From contig JAUNAK010000015.1 of the NCBI GenBank assembly GCA_030527665.1, positions 1 through 43,884 of the forward strand: 43,884 bases of DNA, in the 5' to 3' direction. Positions 7,360 through 16,367 of the stretch are shown here, piece after piece; position 1 is the first letter of the stretch, and each line of letters opens with the position of its first letter. The DNA comes from Eubacteriales bacterium (lineage in GTDB: Bacteria > Bacillota > Clostridia > Lachnospirales > Lachnospiraceae). The notes beneath the pieces are model-generated. The model was not told the origin of the DNA. It was given only the letters and a program-made list of their open reading frames with translations, and ran no database searches. The position numbers were made by a program, and so were the translations under genes.

Positions 7360-8961
7360 ATGAGTAAGAAACAGGTATATAATCCATATTTACCTTCTTT
7401 TGAATATATTCCGGATGGTGAGCCGCATTTGTTCGGAGAGCGTATCTATTTATACGGAAGCCATGATCGCTGCGGTTCTGCAGGATTTTGTCTGAATGAC
7501 TATGTGTGTTATTCGGCACCGGTGGAAGATCTGACCGACTGGAGATACGAGGGTGTGATCTATCGCAAAGATCAGGATCCGAGAAATCAGAACATACCGG
7601 AAGATGCTCCGGAGCAGACACTGCTGTTCGGAATCAGGCCACAGAAAGAAGAGGATCTTAATCCGCGCGGCGTCCATGCGATGTGGGCTCCGGATGTGGT
7701 AGGCGGACCGGATGGCAGATATTATCTCTATTACTGCCTGGATTTCCTGCCGGAAATCGGCGTGGCTGTTAGTGATTCACCGGCTGGGCCGTTCGAATAT
7801 CTGGGGCTGGTATGCCACAAGGACGGAATTCCGCTTGGAACAAGAGAGGGGGACTACATACAGTTTGATCCCGGAATTTTTGTTGACGATGACGGAAGCG
7901 TCTATCTCTATTCCGGCAATGCACCGATCAGTCTGGATTATGATCCGCCGAGACAGCAGTCACAGGTGATGACCCTGGAAGCGGATATGGTGACATTGAA
8001 GACAGAACCGAAGAAACTCATGCCGGATCTGCGGGATCATGATCCGGAATATGAAGGACATGAATTTTTTGAGGCAAGTTCGATTCGAAAAATCAATGGA
8101 ATGTATTACTTTGTCTATTCATCGGTGCGGAGTGTGGAACTGTGCTATGCGATAAGCAGGTATCCGGATCGAGACTATCATTTTGGCGGAACACTGGTGA
8201 GTATCGGCGATGTATTTCTGAATGGAAGAACGATGGATGAAGCCTTGAATCATCTTGGAAATACACACGGCGGAATTGAACGTGCAGGAGATCACTGGTA
8301 TGTGTTCTACCATCGACAGACCAACCGTACAAATTACAGCAGACAGGGATGCGCTGAGGAAATCTTTTTTGATGCAAATGGAAAAATTGCACAGGTACCG
8401 GTTACCTCCTGCGGTTTAAATCCGGGACCGCTTTCGGGCTGCGGAAGTTATCCGGCAGCAATTGCCTGTTATCTGATGGGAAAAAACGGTGCAGCATCCT
8501 CACATCCGGATGCAATGAAAATGGATTATCCGTTCTTTACACAGGATGAGAATGACTTTGATCCAACGGAAGAACGGATCTCCGGAGATCGTGAAGTACC
8601 GGTACAGTATATTCGGAATTGCAATGACGGTTCCGTCATGGGATATCGTTCCTTCCGATTTGAAAATTCGAAATTAACCGGATTGGAGATCAGAGGAAAG
8701 GCGGATGGAAGGCTGCAGGTGTATGTATCCCCGGTCAAAGAGAAGAATAAGAGTGATCTTTCGGCTGTATACGGAAAAACGCAGCCCATTCACCGCTGTG
8801 TGAAAGAGAAGGTCTATCAGATCGGTACATATGAGATTCACAGTGATTTGACGGAATGGAAGATGATTTCCGGTGACATGAGACTTCCTGATGGTGAATT
8901 TACGCTGTATCTGCGATATGAAGGAAGCGGAAGTATAGATCTGCGTAGAATTTTCTTTTAG
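7360..8961 (+). CDS. Glycoside hydrolase family 43 with C-terminal CBM6-like domain
   Basis: A 533-residue protein with an N-terminal five-bladed propeller of GH43 (inverting arabinofuranosidases and xylosidases) and a C-terminal beta-sandwich of about 130 residues ending DGEFTLYLRYEGSGSIDLRR, resembling carbohydrate-binding module 6. Likely catalytic residues are Asp19 (IPDGEPHLFG), Asp170 (QFDPGIFVDDDG) and Glu238 (FFEASSIRK). No signal peptide is visible. It starts 32 bases after the GH2 stop with AGGAGAG as ribosome-binding site, so the two are co-transcribed. With GH2 it probably trims arabinose- or xylose-decorated oligosaccharides brought in by the adjacent symporter. Substrate is inferred from family only. 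Confidence 0.92.
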   Translation: MSKKQVYNPYLPSFEYIPDGEPHLFGERIYLYGSHDRCGSAGFCLNDYVCYSAPVEDLTDWRYEGVIYRKDQDPRNQNIPEDAPEQTLLFGIRPQKEEDLNPRGVHAMWAPDVVGGPDGRYYLYYCLDFLPEIGVAVSDSPAGPFEYLGLVCHKDGIPLGTREGDYIQFDPGIFVDDDGSVYLYSGNAPISLDYDPPRQQSQVMTLEADMVTLKTEPKKLMPDLRDHDPEYEGHEFFEASSIRKINGMYYFVYSSVRSVELCYAISRYPDRDYHFGGTLVSIGDVFLNGRTMDEALNHLGNTHGGIERAGDHWYVFYHRQTNRTNYSRQGCAEEIFFDANGKIAQVPVTSCGLNPGPLSGCGSYPAAIACYLMGKNGAASSHPDAMKMDYPFFTQDENDFDPTEERISGDREVPVQYIRNCNDGSVMGYRSFRFENSKLTGLEIRGKADGRLQVYVSPVKEKNKSDLSAVYGKTQPIHRCVKEKVYQIGTYEIHSDLTEWKMISGDMRLPDGEFTLYLRYEGSGSIDLRRIFF

Positions 8962-9141
8962 GTGTTTCGGGAACAGGACGAATTTGTATACCCGATGACG
9001 AATGGTTATATATACGAAAGTCCTCTGCATACGTAAAATACAATCATAAGAAATAAGTCATCGCGAGACGAAAGCAGAAACGGAAAACATATCAAGGAAA
9101 GCGAAATAACAAGAAGAACATTCATGAACAGGGGGACAATC

Positions 9142-10521
9142 ATGAAGCTATCAAAAAATGATGAAAACAGGGTTGGATTCGGAAAATTAACGATCTGGCA
9201 GACAAGTGCAGTTTCCCGAACGATCAATGTGTTGATTATGGGAAGTCTGATGCTGTACTGTACAGATGCATTGAAGGTTCCGGCTGCAGGTGTCAGCTTA
9301 ATTTTGCTGCTCAGTAAATTTGCAGATGGAATTACAGATGCAGTTGCTGGATTCATTGTTGACAAGACAAAGACAAAATGGGGAACCGGCAGACCTTATG
9401 AAGTATTTATTGTTGGATTGTGGCTGTGTACCTGGCTGCTGTTCTCCGTTCCGGAATCATTCAGTACAACGGTAAAATATGTCTGGATCTTTGCCATGTA
9501 TGTACTTGCGAATGCTGTATGTACAACTTTCTTAAATGCAAATTCTACTCCCTATATGATTCGTGCATTTAAGGAAGGACAGATCATTAAGCTGACATCT
9601 TACGGATCCATTTACAGTATTGTTGTTGCAATTGCATTCAACATGATATTCCCGTCCATGATGCAGAAAGTTGTAAATTCTCCTGCCGGATGGAGCCGCC
9701 TGGTTGGTATGTTTGCAGTACCGCTTGCTGCAATCGGACTTCTCCGTATGATTTTTGTAAAAGAGCGGTATGACGTAGATACAGCTGCATCAAAGTCTGA
9801 TGGATTGAAAGTCAAAGACGTTGTAACCGTGTTGAAATCCAATCCGTATATTTTCCTTCTGGCATTGTCAACGCTGGTTGTTAACATTATGACCAACATG
9901 GGAGTTGGTGCATATTATTTCACGTATATTGTCGGAAATCTGGGATTGATGGGTGTTCTTAGTGCGGCAACGATTATCTGTATTCCGATTCCATTCTTAT
10001 TCCCGAAACTGATTCAGAAGATGTCGGTTATTCGAGTTGTACAGTTAGGATTTGCATTGGCAGCGCTCTCAGGTATTATCAACTTCTTTGCAGGATCGAA
10101 TATGGTTCTCCTGATGCTTGGCAGCGTAATCGGCGGTATGGGAACACTTCCATCCAGTATGCTGGCTGCTCTGATTATTCTGCAGTGCGCAGATTACAAT
10201 GAATGGAAAGGCAATCACCGTATGGAAGGTACCATGGGAAGCGTTAACGGACTTGCCGGTAAAGTCGGAGCAGCTCTTGGTACCGGTGCACTTGGAATCA
10301 TTCTCCAGCTTGTCGGATACACCGGAGATATTGCTACAATGCCGCAGTCTGCACTGATTGCAATCAGAGTCCTGTATGGTCTTGTACCGGCAGTATTCTA
10401 TGCCGTAACCGGTTTGATTCTTATGAAATATCGTAAACTTGATAAGCTCATGCCGCAGATCAAAGAAGAGAATCAGGCGAGAAGAGATGCCGCTGCAGAG
10501 ACCCCGGAGCAGGATGCTTAA
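9142..10521 (+). CDS. GPH family (MFS) glycoside-cation symporter
   Basis: A 459-residue polytopic transporter with about 12 hydrophobic segments. GKLTIWQTSAVSRTINVLIM, ADGITDAVAGFIVDKTKTKWGTGRPYE and the later ADYNEWKGNHRMEGTMGS match the glycoside-pentoside-hexuronide:cation symporter family, including the conserved D-x-x-T-D and D-x-x-E-W motifs. I prefer the ATG at 9142 because GGGGG (9130-9134) sits at the right distance, rather than the ATG at 9124. It follows GH43 after 180 bases without a visible terminator, so it may be in the GH2-GH43 transcript or have its own promoter. It likely imports the oligosaccharides hydrolysed by those enzymes using a cation gradient. Confidence 0.9.
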   Translation: MKLSKNDENRVGFGKLTIWQTSAVSRTINVLIMGSLMLYCTDALKVPAAGVSLILLLSKFADGITDAVAGFIVDKTKTKWGTGRPYEVFIVGLWLCTWLLFSVPESFSTTVKYVWIFAMYVLANAVCTTFLNANSTPYMIRAFKEGQIIKLTSYGSIYSIVVAIAFNMIFPSMMQKVVNSPAGWSRLVGMFAVPLAAIGLLRMIFVKERYDVDTAASKSDGLKVKDVVTVLKSNPYIFLLALSTLVVNIMTNMGVGAYYFTYIVGNLGLMGVLSAATIICIPIPFLFPKLIQKMSVIRVVQLGFALAALSGIINFFAGSNMVLLMLGSVIGGMGTLPSSMLAALIILQCADYNEWKGNHRMEGTMGSVNGLAGKVGAALGTGALGIILQLVGYTGDIATMPQSALIAIRVLYGLVPAVFYAVTGLILMKYRKLDKLMPQIKEENQARRDAAAETPEQDA

Positions 10522-10581
10522 AGCATAAAAATATCCGGTGTAGGAGGCACTGGCTGATAAACGAATAAGAAAACGATGTAT

Positions 10582-10620
10582 GAAAGAGCTGTTTTCCTGA
10601 CAGGAAGCAGCTCTTTTTGC
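10582..10620 (+). terminator. Intrinsic terminator after the GH2-GH43-symporter genes
   Basis: AGAGCTG...TTCCT pairs with AGGAA...CAGCTCT around a short loop with one bulge, followed by TTTTT. It ends the first glycosidase transcript. Confidence 0.85.
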
Positions 10621-10743
10621 CAAAAAGAGAGAGTTTTTAATTTCTGTAGTTGATTAGAAATGCCGGGAAATACGATATAAACATCGTTGAAACGTTTGGA
10701 ACTGTGATAAAATAAGCATACGGAAAAAATAAGGAGAAAGTGT

Positions 10744-11517
10744 ATGACACCTGCAGAAGTTTTGGCGTATATCGAAGAGAAGTATCAGCTGCATGAGGAA
10801 TATGTATTCCCGAAGTTTCCGGATTATTTTGTCGTGCGGCATACGGATAATGAGAAGTGGTTTGTTCTGTTCTCGGAAGTGGATCGAAAGAAGCTTGGTC
10901 TCTCCGGGGATGGACGGGTTGCCTGTATGAATGTCAAAGCGGATCCGGAGTTTATCAATTTTGTGGTTGGAACCCCCGGTTATTTTGCAGCTTACCATAT
11001 GAACAAGAAATCGTGGCTCACGGTGCTTCTGGATGGTACGGTCTCGGAAAAGGCGATTCAGAATTGCATCGACAACAGCTTTTTCCTGACAGCAACAGAG
11101 GAAGAGAAACGCAGGTACGGTATCCGCGTACCGAAGGAATGGCTGATTCCGGCAAATCCGAAATACTATGATATCGTTGCTGCGTTTGACGCAGAGGAGG
11201 AGATCATCTGGAAGCAGGGAAGCCGGAAGATGGAAGTCGGAGATATCGCCTACATGTATGTTGCGGTTCCTTATTCCGCCATTCTGTATCGCTGCGAGAT
11301 CACAGAGGTGAATCTTCCGTGGAATGGAGAGAGTGAGGAGATTCAAATCGATCGCATCATGAGGATCCGTAAGCTTCATCAGTATCCGAAAGAGCAGTTT
11401 ACTCTGCAGAAAATGGCTGAGGAGTATGATGTAAGAACGGTTCGCGGTCCGCGCGGAGTGCCGCAGAAGTTAAGCGAGGACCTGCTGCATCTCAGCGGGA
11501 ACGGAAACTCCCGCTGA
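10744..11517 (+). CDS. MmcQ/YjbR-like domain fused to an EVE/PUA-like domain
   Basis: A 257-residue two-domain protein. Residues 1 to about 115 match the MmcQ/YjbR (CyaY-like fold) family: VFPKFPDYFVVRHTDNEKWFVLF, then VACMNVKADPEF and the Lys/Trp region MNKKSWLTVLLDG. Residues from about 133 match the EVE/PUA-like fold: WLIPANPKYYDIVAAF, GDIAYMYVAVPYSAILYRCEI and TVRGPRGVPQKL. EVE domains recognise modified bases in DNA or RNA in some characterised proteins. YjbR-type proteins are often annotated as DNA-binding, with little evidence. A weak promoter (TTGAAA near 10684, TAAAAT about 15 bases on) and AAGGAG precede it. It stands alone, convergent with glycerate kinase. The function is unknown. 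Confidence 0.8.
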   Translation: MTPAEVLAYIEEKYQLHEEYVFPKFPDYFVVRHTDNEKWFVLFSEVDRKKLGLSGDGRVACMNVKADPEFINFVVGTPGYFAAYHMNKKSWLTVLLDGTVSEKAIQNCIDNSFFLTATEEEKRRYGIRVPKEWLIPANPKYYDIVAAFDAEEEIIWKQGSRKMEVGDIAYMYVAVPYSAILYRCEITEVNLPWNGESEEIQIDRIMRIRKLHQYPKEQFTLQKMAEEYDVRTVRGPRGVPQKLSEDLLHLSGNGNSR

Positions 11518-11522
11518 GATGC
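11487..11522. terminator. 14-bp perfect hairpin over the stop codon, between convergent genes
   Basis: GCATCTCAGCGGGA (11487-11500) and TCCCGCTGAGATGC (11509-11522) pair perfectly around ACGGAAAC. The stem includes the last codons and the TGA of the MmcQ-EVE gene and lies just beyond the end of the convergent glycerate kinase gene. There is no strong T run on either strand. Its position suggests a shared transcript end. Confidence 0.5.
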
Positions 11523-11533
11523 GCTTACGGAGA

Positions 11534-12727
11534 CTATTGAAAAGATTTGATCAGGCGGAATACCTGTTCGGCAGCTGCCGTCATATTTTGTTCTGCTTTC
11601 TCTGGATCCATGGCTTCTGCAAGTGTTGATGGTTTTCGCAGAATCGGAAAAAAGGCATCGATTCCGTGTGCATTGCAGATGCCGGCATCTTCCGTGACAC
11701 AACCGGAGAATGCAATTACCTTTCGGTTGTGTTTCTTTGCAATCGCAGCAACACCGATCGGTGCTTTGCCCATGACGGTCTGGGAATCCAGGCGTCCTTC
11801 ACCGGTCACAACGATGTCTGCATCCTTCACATATTCTTCCAGTCGTGTCTCTTCCAGAATGATCCGGATACCGGATTCCAGTACGGCATTTGTGAAGGTA
11901 AGAAAGGCAAAACCGAGACCGCCGGCAGCTCCGGTTCCCGGATACTGCATATCTGCTGCAGGATATTTTGCTTTTGCAAGTGCGGCATAAGCCGCCAGCC
12001 ACCGATCCATTTCGCTGATCATAGCAGGATCGGCACCTTTCTGCGGACCAAAGACGGAACTGCAGCCCTGTTTGCCGCAGAGCGGATTTGTTACATCGCA
12101 GGCAATACGAAAGGTACATTCTTTCAGTTCCGGAATGACCTGCTCATCGGTAATGCGGTAAAGCTCCCGGAGACCTTTAGCACCGGGAGAGACCGGATTG
12201 CCTTCTTTGTTCAGCATGCCGTATCCAAGTGCCTGGAGCATACCGATGCCTCCGTCATTGGTGGCACTGCCGCCGATGCCGACAATGAAATGTCGGCAGC
12301 CTTTTTGTATCGCATCAAGAATCATTTCACCTACACCATACGTAGTTGTATGCAGCGGATTTCGATCCTTCTCTGCAAGGAGAGTGATTCCTGCTGCGGC
12401 ACTCATTTCTATAATTGCTGTTTTTTCTGCAGCTTTTTCGTTTGATTTCCCAATATCATTTTTTGACGGAGCATCTCCGGATGATTCCAGAATACCATAC
12501 ACAGCATCTACCGGATCGCCCAGAGGTCCTGTTACGGACACATTCGTAAATGTTCCGTTCATACCAAGTGTTAATGCTTCTACCGTACCTTCTCCGCCGT
12601 CCGCGAGCGGAAGGACATGGATTTCCGCATCCGGCATGATTTTGCGCGCACCTTCGGCAATAGCATTTCCTGCTTCCGGAGAGGTGAGACTTCCTTTTAA
12701 AGAGTCGATGGCGATAATGATTTTCAT
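11534..12727 (-). CDS. glxK: Glycerate kinase (GarK/GlxK family)
   Basis: A 397-residue glycerate kinase that phosphorylates D-glycerate with ATP, generally to 2-phosphoglycerate in this family. Signatures are the N-terminus IIAIDSLKGSLTSPEAGNAI, the LADGGEGTVEAL motif near residue 42, FIVGIGGSATNDGGIGMLQALG, and GTGAAGGLGFAF, with VTGEGRLDSQT in the last third. A short low-complexity insert (about residues 77-100, Ser/Lys/Asp-rich) is the only unusual part. Its ATG overlaps the stop of the upstream AraC regulator by 4 bases, so both are translated from one message. The position between two glycosidase clusters suggests a link to sugar-acid breakdown, but no glycerate-producing gene is in the window. 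Confidence 0.93.
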   Translation of the reverse strand: MKIIIAIDSLKGSLTSPEAGNAIAEGARKIMPDAEIHVLPLADGGEGTVEALTLGMNGTFTNVSVTGPLGDPVDAVYGILESSGDAPSKNDIGKSNEKAAEKTAIIEMSAAAGITLLAEKDRNPLHTTTYGVGEMILDAIQKGCRHFIVGIGGSATNDGGIGMLQALGYGMLNKEGNPVSPGAKGLRELYRITDEQVIPELKECTFRIACDVTNPLCGKQGCSSVFGPQKGADPAMISEMDRWLAAYAALAKAKYPAADMQYPGTGAAGGLGFAFLTFTNAVLESGIRIILEETRLEEYVKDADIVVTGEGRLDSQTVMGKAPIGVAAIAKKHNRKVIAFSGCVTEDAGICNAHGIDAFFPILRKPSTLAEAMDPEKAEQNMTAAAEQVFRLIKSFQ

Positions 12728-13923
12728 GGCAGGTTTTCCTTTCTGTATTGGCTGGGAGTTATTCCCTCCAGTTTACGGAAAACGGAAGAAAAATGACTCG
12801 GATTCGAGAAGAACAAACGGCTGCTGATCGATTGCATGCTTATCTGCGGATTTGCCAGCAGTACCTTGGAATAGGAAATCCTTTTTCGAGTGAGATATTG
12901 TGAGATCGAGATTCCCATTTCTTTTTTAAAACTCTGGGACAAATAGTATTTGGTATATCCAAGTTCTTTTGCAACCTGTTCAAGTTGAATATCTTCCAGA
13001 AAGTGCAGATCCAGATAGCTGAGACATTCTCGTATTAAGCCGGAATGTGACTGAGTATAGGATAGTTCGTGTACCTGATGGGTAATATCCAGATACATGA
13101 TGACGATAAATTGAATTATTTCCGGAATGGTATTAACTGCTTCAACGGATTGGATATATGTGTCACTGAGCCGGTATGCTTTTTCAGGATTGATGCCGGC
13201 CTGTATACCAGTGCGTGTAAAGAGCGTGATTAAACTGATTGCTTCATCTTTTTTCTGGCGTACAGGGTTACCGGGACACATCATTCCGATCTGTGCTGTA
13301 GAGAGTATAGAAGCCAGGTTATCGATCGGTACGCCATCCGAAACACTTTTCAGTAGAAGGGTTTCATAGAAATAGGAGGTATGGGAAGGTGTTTCTGCTG
13401 CATTATCATGATCCGGTAATGATTTTTCTTTGTTTTGTAATGCAATTTCACCGGCGGTGATGAGAACGTTATTCAAGGCATAGTACATCTGGATAATGTA
13501 ATTGTTCAGGGTAAAGGTCGGAATAACCGGAATATGCTCGATCAGATCCAGCAATTCTTTTTTGGATTTGATTGACATATTATGGATATTCATTTCTTCG
13601 CGAATATAGGTATCGGAAACAGAGGTAGTAAATACCGGTCCCAGAAAGTGAACGGAGCGAATCTGATTCTGATTGTTGAACACAGGAATTGCTGCCCATA
13701 AAAAGAAAAAATCATCATACAGATAAACCGGCGTATTTTTTTCTTTCAAATGATCTGACAAAAAGGTTCTGCAGGAGCTGAGAACAAATATATTCCTCAG
13801 CGGTGCCGGATTTGGATGATTACTGGAAAGTAATTCAAGTTCCGGTGTAAAGTGCCAGGAATAGAGACCGGCAGTATTTAAGAAGATGTCTTCAAGGCTG
13901 TTGAGATGTGCATAATGATCCAT
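12724..13923 (-). CDS. AraC family transcriptional regulator of the GH3-symporter-GH78 cluster
   Basis: A 399-residue regulator. The C-terminal 100 residues are the AraC DNA-binding domain (IQLEQVAKELGYTKYYLSQS for the first helix-turn-helix, then QSISSRLFFSNPSHFSSVFR and EGITPSQYR for the second). The N-terminal 290 residues form a less common sensor region (for example FFFLWAAIPVFNNQNQIRSV and LGPVF) without recognisable ligand residues. The gene is divergent from the GH3 gene, with a 170-bp AT-rich spacer, and is followed by glycerate kinase with a 4-base overlap. Divergent orientation makes it the best candidate for activator of the GH3-GPH-GH78 operon, which is inference from layout. Confidence 0.92.
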   Translation of the reverse strand: MDHYAHLNSLEDIFLNTAGLYSWHFTPELELLSSNHPNPAPLRNIFVLSSCRTFLSDHLKEKNTPVYLYDDFFFLWAAIPVFNNQNQIRSVHFLGPVFTTSVSDTYIREEMNIHNMSIKSKKELLDLIEHIPVIPTFTLNNYIIQMYYALNNVLITAGEIALQNKEKSLPDHDNAAETPSHTSYFYETLLLKSVSDGVPIDNLASILSTAQIGMMCPGNPVRQKKDEAISLITLFTRTGIQAGINPEKAYRLSDTYIQSVEAVNTIPEIIQFIVIMYLDITHQVHELSYTQSHSGLIRECLSYLDLHFLEDIQLEQVAKELGYTKYYLSQSFKKEMGISISQYLTRKRISYSKVLLANPQISMQSISSRLFFSNPSHFSSVFRKLEGITPSQYRKENLP

Positions 13924-14093
13924 AGCTCTCCTCTTGGAATATCAAATAATACGTATAACTAATAAAAATTATATTTATCATGATTGTAACATGAAATTGT
14001 GACAGAATAAATGAAAATATAAAAGAATGTTTGCGATTATTATGATACCTTCATCTCAGATAAAACAAAGCGAAAGCAAACAGTAAAGATGAA
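13924..14093. promoter_or_regulatory. Divergent AT-rich control region between AraC regulator and GH3
   Basis: On the plus strand TATGAT (14041-14046) is a plausible -10 box, with no good -35, as expected of an activator-dependent promoter. On the minus strand TATAAT lies in the AAATATAATTTT segment near 13967-13978. The core elements are tentative. Confidence 0.4.
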
Positions 14094-14108
14094 ATGGAGG
14101 CAGCTGAT

Positions 14109-16352
14109 TTGAAACGTGATGTTAAAGCTTTAATTCAGAAAATGACACTGGAAGAGAAAGCGAGTCTGTGTTCCGGAGCGGATTTTTGGAACACAAAGGG
14201 TGTAGAGCGATTAGGGATTCCGCAGGTAATGGTTACAGACGGTCCTCACGGATTAAGAAAGCAGGAAGGAAGTGCGGACCATCTAGGGTTAAATGAAAGT
14301 ATTTCCGCTGTTTGTTTTCCGGCTGCCTGTGCAGCAGCCTGCAGCTTTGATACGAATCTGCTGCAGGAGATGGGAGAGACTCTTGGAGTGGAATGCCAGG
14401 CTGAGAATGTCAGCATGCTTCTTGGACCGGCAGTGAATATAAAAAGAAGTCCTTTATGCGGAAGAAATTTTGAATATTTTTCGGAAGATCCACAGCTCAC
14501 GGGAAAGCTGGCTTCCGCATATATTAAAGGAGTACAGAGTAAGCATGTCGGAACAAGTATCAAACATTTTGCGGTTAACAACCAGGAATACCGCAGAATG
14601 AGTGCTTCTTCCAATTTGTCTACACGCACACTGAGGGAAATCTATCTGCCGGCATTTGAGGAAGCCATCAGGAACGCCGCACCGAAATCCGTTATGTGCA
14701 GCTATAATAAGATTAATGGCGTTTTTGCTTCTGAGAATGAGATGCTTCTCACTGAAATTCTGCGGAATGAATGGGGATTTGAAGGTCTTGTTGTAAGTGA
14801 TTGGGGAGCGGTAAATGATCGTGTTAAAGGCCTGGCTGCAGGATTAGATCTGGAAATGCCGGGATCGGGCGGAGTGAATGATGAGAAAATCGTTCAGGCG
14901 GTTCGTTCAGGCGAAATAAAAGAAGAAGTACTGGATCAGGCCGTGAAAAGAATACTGCAGGTGATCTTTGATTATGCAGATAACCGCCAGCCGGATGCAG
15001 TCTTCGATCGGGAGAAAGATCATAGGACGGCTGTGAAAGTAGAATGCGAATCTGCAGTACTGTTGGAAAACGATGGAATACTGCCGTTGGATCCGAAGAA
15101 AAAAATCGTATATATCAGAGAATTTGCAGCGAAACCCCGATATCAGGGAGGCGGATCCAGTCATATTCATGCAAGTCAGATCGTTTCTGCATTTGAAGCT
15201 GCGCAGCGAAAAAATCGAAATGTGACGTATACCAAGGGTTTTCCGATGGATCGTGATGAGATCGATACAAAGGAGTTTGAAAAAGCTGTAAATGCAGCAA
15301 AAGAGGCAGATGCAGTTGTTATTTTTGCCGGTTTACCGGATGCATTTGAATCCGAAGGATATGACAGAAAAAATATGAAACTTCCGGATTGTCAGAATGT
15401 TTTAATTCAGGAGATTGAAAAAGTGCAGTCCAATATCGTTGTTGTTCTTCATAACGGAAGTCCGGTGGAAACACCATGGGCCGATGAGGTTTCTGCGGTT
15501 CTGGAAATGTATCTGGGTGGTCAGGGCGTTGGAGATGCATGTGATCAGCTCCTGTATGGAGAGGTAAATCCAAGCGGACGGCTTGCGGAAACATTCCCGA
15601 TTCGCCTGGAAGATAATCCAAGTTATTTATTCTTTGGCGGTGACGGAAAGAATGTGGACTATGCAGAGGGAATTTACGTCGGCTATCGATATTACGATGC
15701 AAAACAGCAGAAGGTACGCTGGCCGTTCGGACATGGCTTATCCTATACATCATTCTTATACCAGGATATCAGAGTGACAAAGGATGAATTTGCAGATAAT
15801 GATTCAATAACTGTAGAGGTGGATATAAAAAATATTGGAGAGCGGGAAGGAAAAGAAGTTGTTCAGCTGTATGTGGCAGATAAAAACGGAACACCGAATC
15901 GTCCGCTAAAAGAGCTGAAAGGTTTTGCTAAAGTGAATATCAGACCGGGAGAAGTTCAGACGGTAACATTTACGGTGAGTGCAAGAGATCTTTCCTACTA
16001 TCATGAAGAATTGGGTGACTGGTTTGCAACCGGCGGAGCATATGAACTGTTGATCGGACATTCCAGTGCAGATATTCGACTTACAAAAAAAATTCACTTT
16101 GTTACAGACAGGCAGCTGCCATTGAAAGTTACAGGAGAAACAACTGTTGGAGAACTGCTGGAAGATGCAAGAACCTGTGAAATGATGAAAAGTATTTTGG
16201 CACAGTTTCAGTCCGGGGCAGAAGAGACGGCAGACGAGGAACTGATGGTGGCGCTGCTTGAGGGAATGCCGTTAAGATCCCTGCTGCTGTTAGGTGTGCC
16301 GGCGCAGCAGATCGAAGAATTAATTGCAGGTTTCAATACCGTTTGCAGATAA
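14109..16352 (+). CDS. Glycoside hydrolase family 3 beta-glycosidase with C-terminal helical module
   Basis: A 747-residue GH3 retaining beta-glycosidase. The N-terminal TIM-barrel domain includes VTDGPHGLRKQ, SIKHFAVNNQEYRR and the nucleophile Asp231 in VVSDWGAV. Next come the alpha/beta sandwich (SAVLLENDGILPL, about residue 310 on) and a fibronectin III-like domain (GREGKEVVQLYV, about 580-670). Residues 678-747 are an extra helical tail (TTVGELLEDARTCEMM...GMPLRSLLL) also seen on the GH78 enzyme. I prefer the TTG at 14109, since GGAGG (14096-14100) lies 8 bases upstream. The in-frame ATG at 14094 contains that GGAGG and has no site of its own. No signal peptide is seen. It is the first gene of the GH3-GPH-GH78 operon; beta-glucosidase is the commonest activity of the family. 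Confidence 0.92.
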   Translation: MKRDVKALIQKMTLEEKASLCSGADFWNTKGVERLGIPQVMVTDGPHGLRKQEGSADHLGLNESISAVCFPAACAAACSFDTNLLQEMGETLGVECQAENVSMLLGPAVNIKRSPLCGRNFEYFSEDPQLTGKLASAYIKGVQSKHVGTSIKHFAVNNQEYRRMSASSNLSTRTLREIYLPAFEEAIRNAAPKSVMCSYNKINGVFASENEMLLTEILRNEWGFEGLVVSDWGAVNDRVKGLAAGLDLEMPGSGGVNDEKIVQAVRSGEIKEEVLDQAVKRILQVIFDYADNRQPDAVFDREKDHRTAVKVECESAVLLENDGILPLDPKKKIVYIREFAAKPRYQGGGSSHIHASQIVSAFEAAQRKNRNVTYTKGFPMDRDEIDTKEFEKAVNAAKEADAVVIFAGLPDAFESEGYDRKNMKLPDCQNVLIQEIEKVQSNIVVVLHNGSPVETPWADEVSAVLEMYLGGQGVGDACDQLLYGEVNPSGRLAETFPIRLEDNPSYLFFGGDGKNVDYAEGIYVGYRYYDAKQQKVRWPFGHGLSYTSFLYQDIRVTKDEFADNDSITVEVDIKNIGEREGKEVVQLYVADKNGTPNRPLKELKGFAKVNIRPGEVQTVTFTVSARDLSYYHEELGDWFATGGAYELLIGHSSADIRLTKKIHFVTDRQLPLKVTGETTVGELLEDARTCEMMKSILAQFQSGAEETADEELMVALLEGMPLRSLLLLGVPAQQIEELIAGFNTVCR

Positions 16353-16367
16353 AAGAGGAGAAGGAAA

